A stretch of 14,846 nucleotides of DNA from Deltaproteobacteria bacterium (GTDB lineage Bacteria > Desulfobacterota > Binatia > Binatales > Binataceae). The DNA is taken from assembly GCA_021799555.1 (NCBI GenBank), contig JAJZAG010000055.1, positions 1 to 14,846 on the forward strand, given 5' to 3'. Both the position numbers and the translations under genes were made by a program. Positions 14,073-14,846 of this stretch are shown piece after piece (positions within the stretch are counted from its first letter, which is position 1; every line of letters starts with the position of its first letter). The notes under the pieces are model-generated. The model worked only from the letters and a program-made list of their open reading frames with translations, was not told the DNA's origin and made no database searches.

Positions 14073-14276
14073 TCAGACCCGGCTGGCCTGAGTGGCGGCG
14101 ATCAGGTTGGCAATTTTCTGGATGCGCTCTTCAAATCGAGTTTCGTCGTCGCGAAGGCGCACCTCGAGGGTCTTCGCCTGGTCCGAAAGTTCGGCGAATT
14201 TGCGTTCGAGCTCGGCCAGGCGCGCTTCGAGCCGGGCTTCATCCGCAGATACCTTCTTCGTTTTACCGTTGGCCAT
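14073..14276 (-). CDS. Small coiled-coil protein behind phaC
   Basis: A 67-residue, highly charged protein. After a basic N-terminus (MANGKTKKVS), residues about 11-58 show leucine, alanine and phenylalanine at heptad-like spacing within Glu/Arg-rich sequence, a clear coiled-coil pattern. It has no cysteine, no membrane segment and no signal peptide. The ATG at 14276 has AAGGAAG just upstream, so translation is likely. It starts 21 bases after the PHA synthase stop and is probably in the same transcript. Position and form suggest a granule-associated or synthase-partner protein (phasin-, PhaR- or PhaE-like in role), but I see no sequence identity to a known one; this is inference. A general oligomerisation protein is the alternative. 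Confidence 0.72.
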   Translation of the reverse strand: MANGKTKKVSADEARLEARLAELERKFAELSDQAKTLEVRLRDDETRFEERIQKIANLIAATQASRV

Positions 14277-14297
14277 CGCGCTTCCTTTCCGCTCGCG

Positions 14298-14846
14298 CTA
14301 GTGGCGTTCATGCACGTATAGCCCAGGCGCGGAATCGGACGGTTGATAGCGATCGCTGCCGAGCCGCGGTGGAGCGGCTTTTTCCCATCCGGCACGGGCT
14401 GATAACCATTTTAGCCAGTGATCCCACCAAGTCCCCTTGTACTCGGCAGCGCCTTTAAGCCATTTGTCGGGATCGTCAGGCAACTTCGAATTAATGTAGT
14501 AACGCGATTTGAAGTTTCCCGGCGGACTAACGAGGCTTTGGATATGACCGCTTGATCCCAGCACAAACTCGAGATTTCCGCCAAACATCGCGGTTGACCG
14601 ATAACACGCGCGCCACGCGCAGATATGGTCCGTCATTCCGGCGACCAAGTACATGTCATTCTTGACCGCGCGCAGGTCGATCGGCGTACTGAGAATAGTT
14701 ACTTCGCCCGGGCGCGTCAGCGGATTGCGGAGAAATAGATCCAGAAATCCTTCGTGAAGCTTCGCCGGCAAGCAGGTCGAATCGCTGTTCCAGTAGAGAA
14801 TGTCGAACGCGGCGGGATCCTGGCCCATGAGGTAGTTATTCACCCA
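14298..14846 (-). CDS. phaC: Polyhydroxyalkanoate synthase, C-terminal part (runs off window)
   Basis: The C-terminal 182 residues of a class I/II-type PHA synthase are visible; the start, the N-terminal domain and the catalytic Cys (GxCxGG) lie beyond the window. The enzyme polymerises (R)-3-hydroxyacyl-CoA at the surface of PHA granules. In the visible part, FDILYWNSDSTCLPAKLH (residues 14-31) matches the family's 'FDLLyWNxDxTxxPaxmH'. The catalytic Asp is D73 in MTDHICAW and the catalytic His is H101 in SGHIQSLVSPP; their 28-residue gap equals that of known class I enzymes. WLKGAAEYKGTWWDHWLKWL near the end is also typical. A GTG (V2 of the visible part) is not a true start, since the conserved core runs through it. 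It leads a probable unit with the small coiled-coil gene and perhaps the MFS gene. Confidence 0.93.
   Translation of the reverse strand, partial: WVNNYLMGQDPAAFDILYWNSDSTCLPAKLHEGFLDLFLRNPLTRPGEVTILSTPIDLRAVKNDMYLVAGMTDHICAWRACYRSTAMFGGNLEFVLGSSGHIQSLVSPPGNFKSRYYINSKLPDDPDKWLKGAAEYKGTWWDHWLKWLSARAGWEKAAPPRLGSDRYQPSDSAPGLYVHERH

Overview
The window looks like chromosomal DNA from a GC-rich (roughly 60% by eye), Gram-negative-type bacterium. The genes are densely packed, mostly housekeeping or central-metabolism types, with GTG starts common and several overlapping start/stop codons. The gene mix (CbbQ/NirQ-type ATPase, class I/II PHA synthase, LutABC-type lactate utilisation proteins, QueG, IscA-type protein, FabG) fits Proteobacteria or related lineages (Desulfobacterota- or Binatota-like). 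There is no rRNA or marker gene to decide this, so the taxonomy is a guess. I saw no insertion sequence, integrase, CRISPR array, tRNA or rRNA.

Layout. 1-297 (-) is the N-terminal third of a CbbQ/NirQ/NorQ-type AAA+ ATPase with a good promoter at 360-389. 418-1845 (-) is cysS. 1998-2393 (+) is a SnoaL/NTF2-like protein. 2425-2865 and 2862-3377 (-) form a two-gene unit: a stand-alone LeuA/CimA-type regulatory domain, then a DCC-family thiol oxidoreductase joined to it by a GTGA overlap, behind a strong promoter at 3402-3430. 3485-5671 (+) is a secreted lytic transglycosylase with a large unassigned N-terminal region. 5702-6457 (-) is a FabG-type reductase, preceded on the same strand by an unrecognised 186-residue gene (6480-7040). 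7041-7381 has no convincing gene. 7382-7831 (-) is an IscA/HesB-type Fe-S protein, with a six-codon leader ORF and two perfect inverted repeats in its upstream region.

From that same divergent region a five-gene set runs on the + strand: queG (7975-9096), a SirB1-like protein (9150-9977), then lutB, lutC and lutA (10003-12846), with gaps of 53 and 25 bases and overlapping or touching lut genes. Three of these five products, plus the divergent IscA-type protein, are Fe-S proteins or Fe-S assembly factors, so a shared Fe-S or redox control point at 7912-7950 is a reasonable hypothesis. The set ends 3 bases from a convergent MFS transporter (12850-14025, -). That transporter follows a small coiled-coil gene (14073-14276) and the C-terminal part of a PHA synthase (14298 to the window edge), all on the - strand.

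I did not find a clear-cut new defence, mobile or biosynthetic system. The items most worth a second look are the orphan LeuA-domain/DCC pair, the inverted repeats and mini-ORF upstream of the IscA-type gene, the coiled-coil gene behind phaC, and the unassigned N-terminal region of the lytic transglycosylase.
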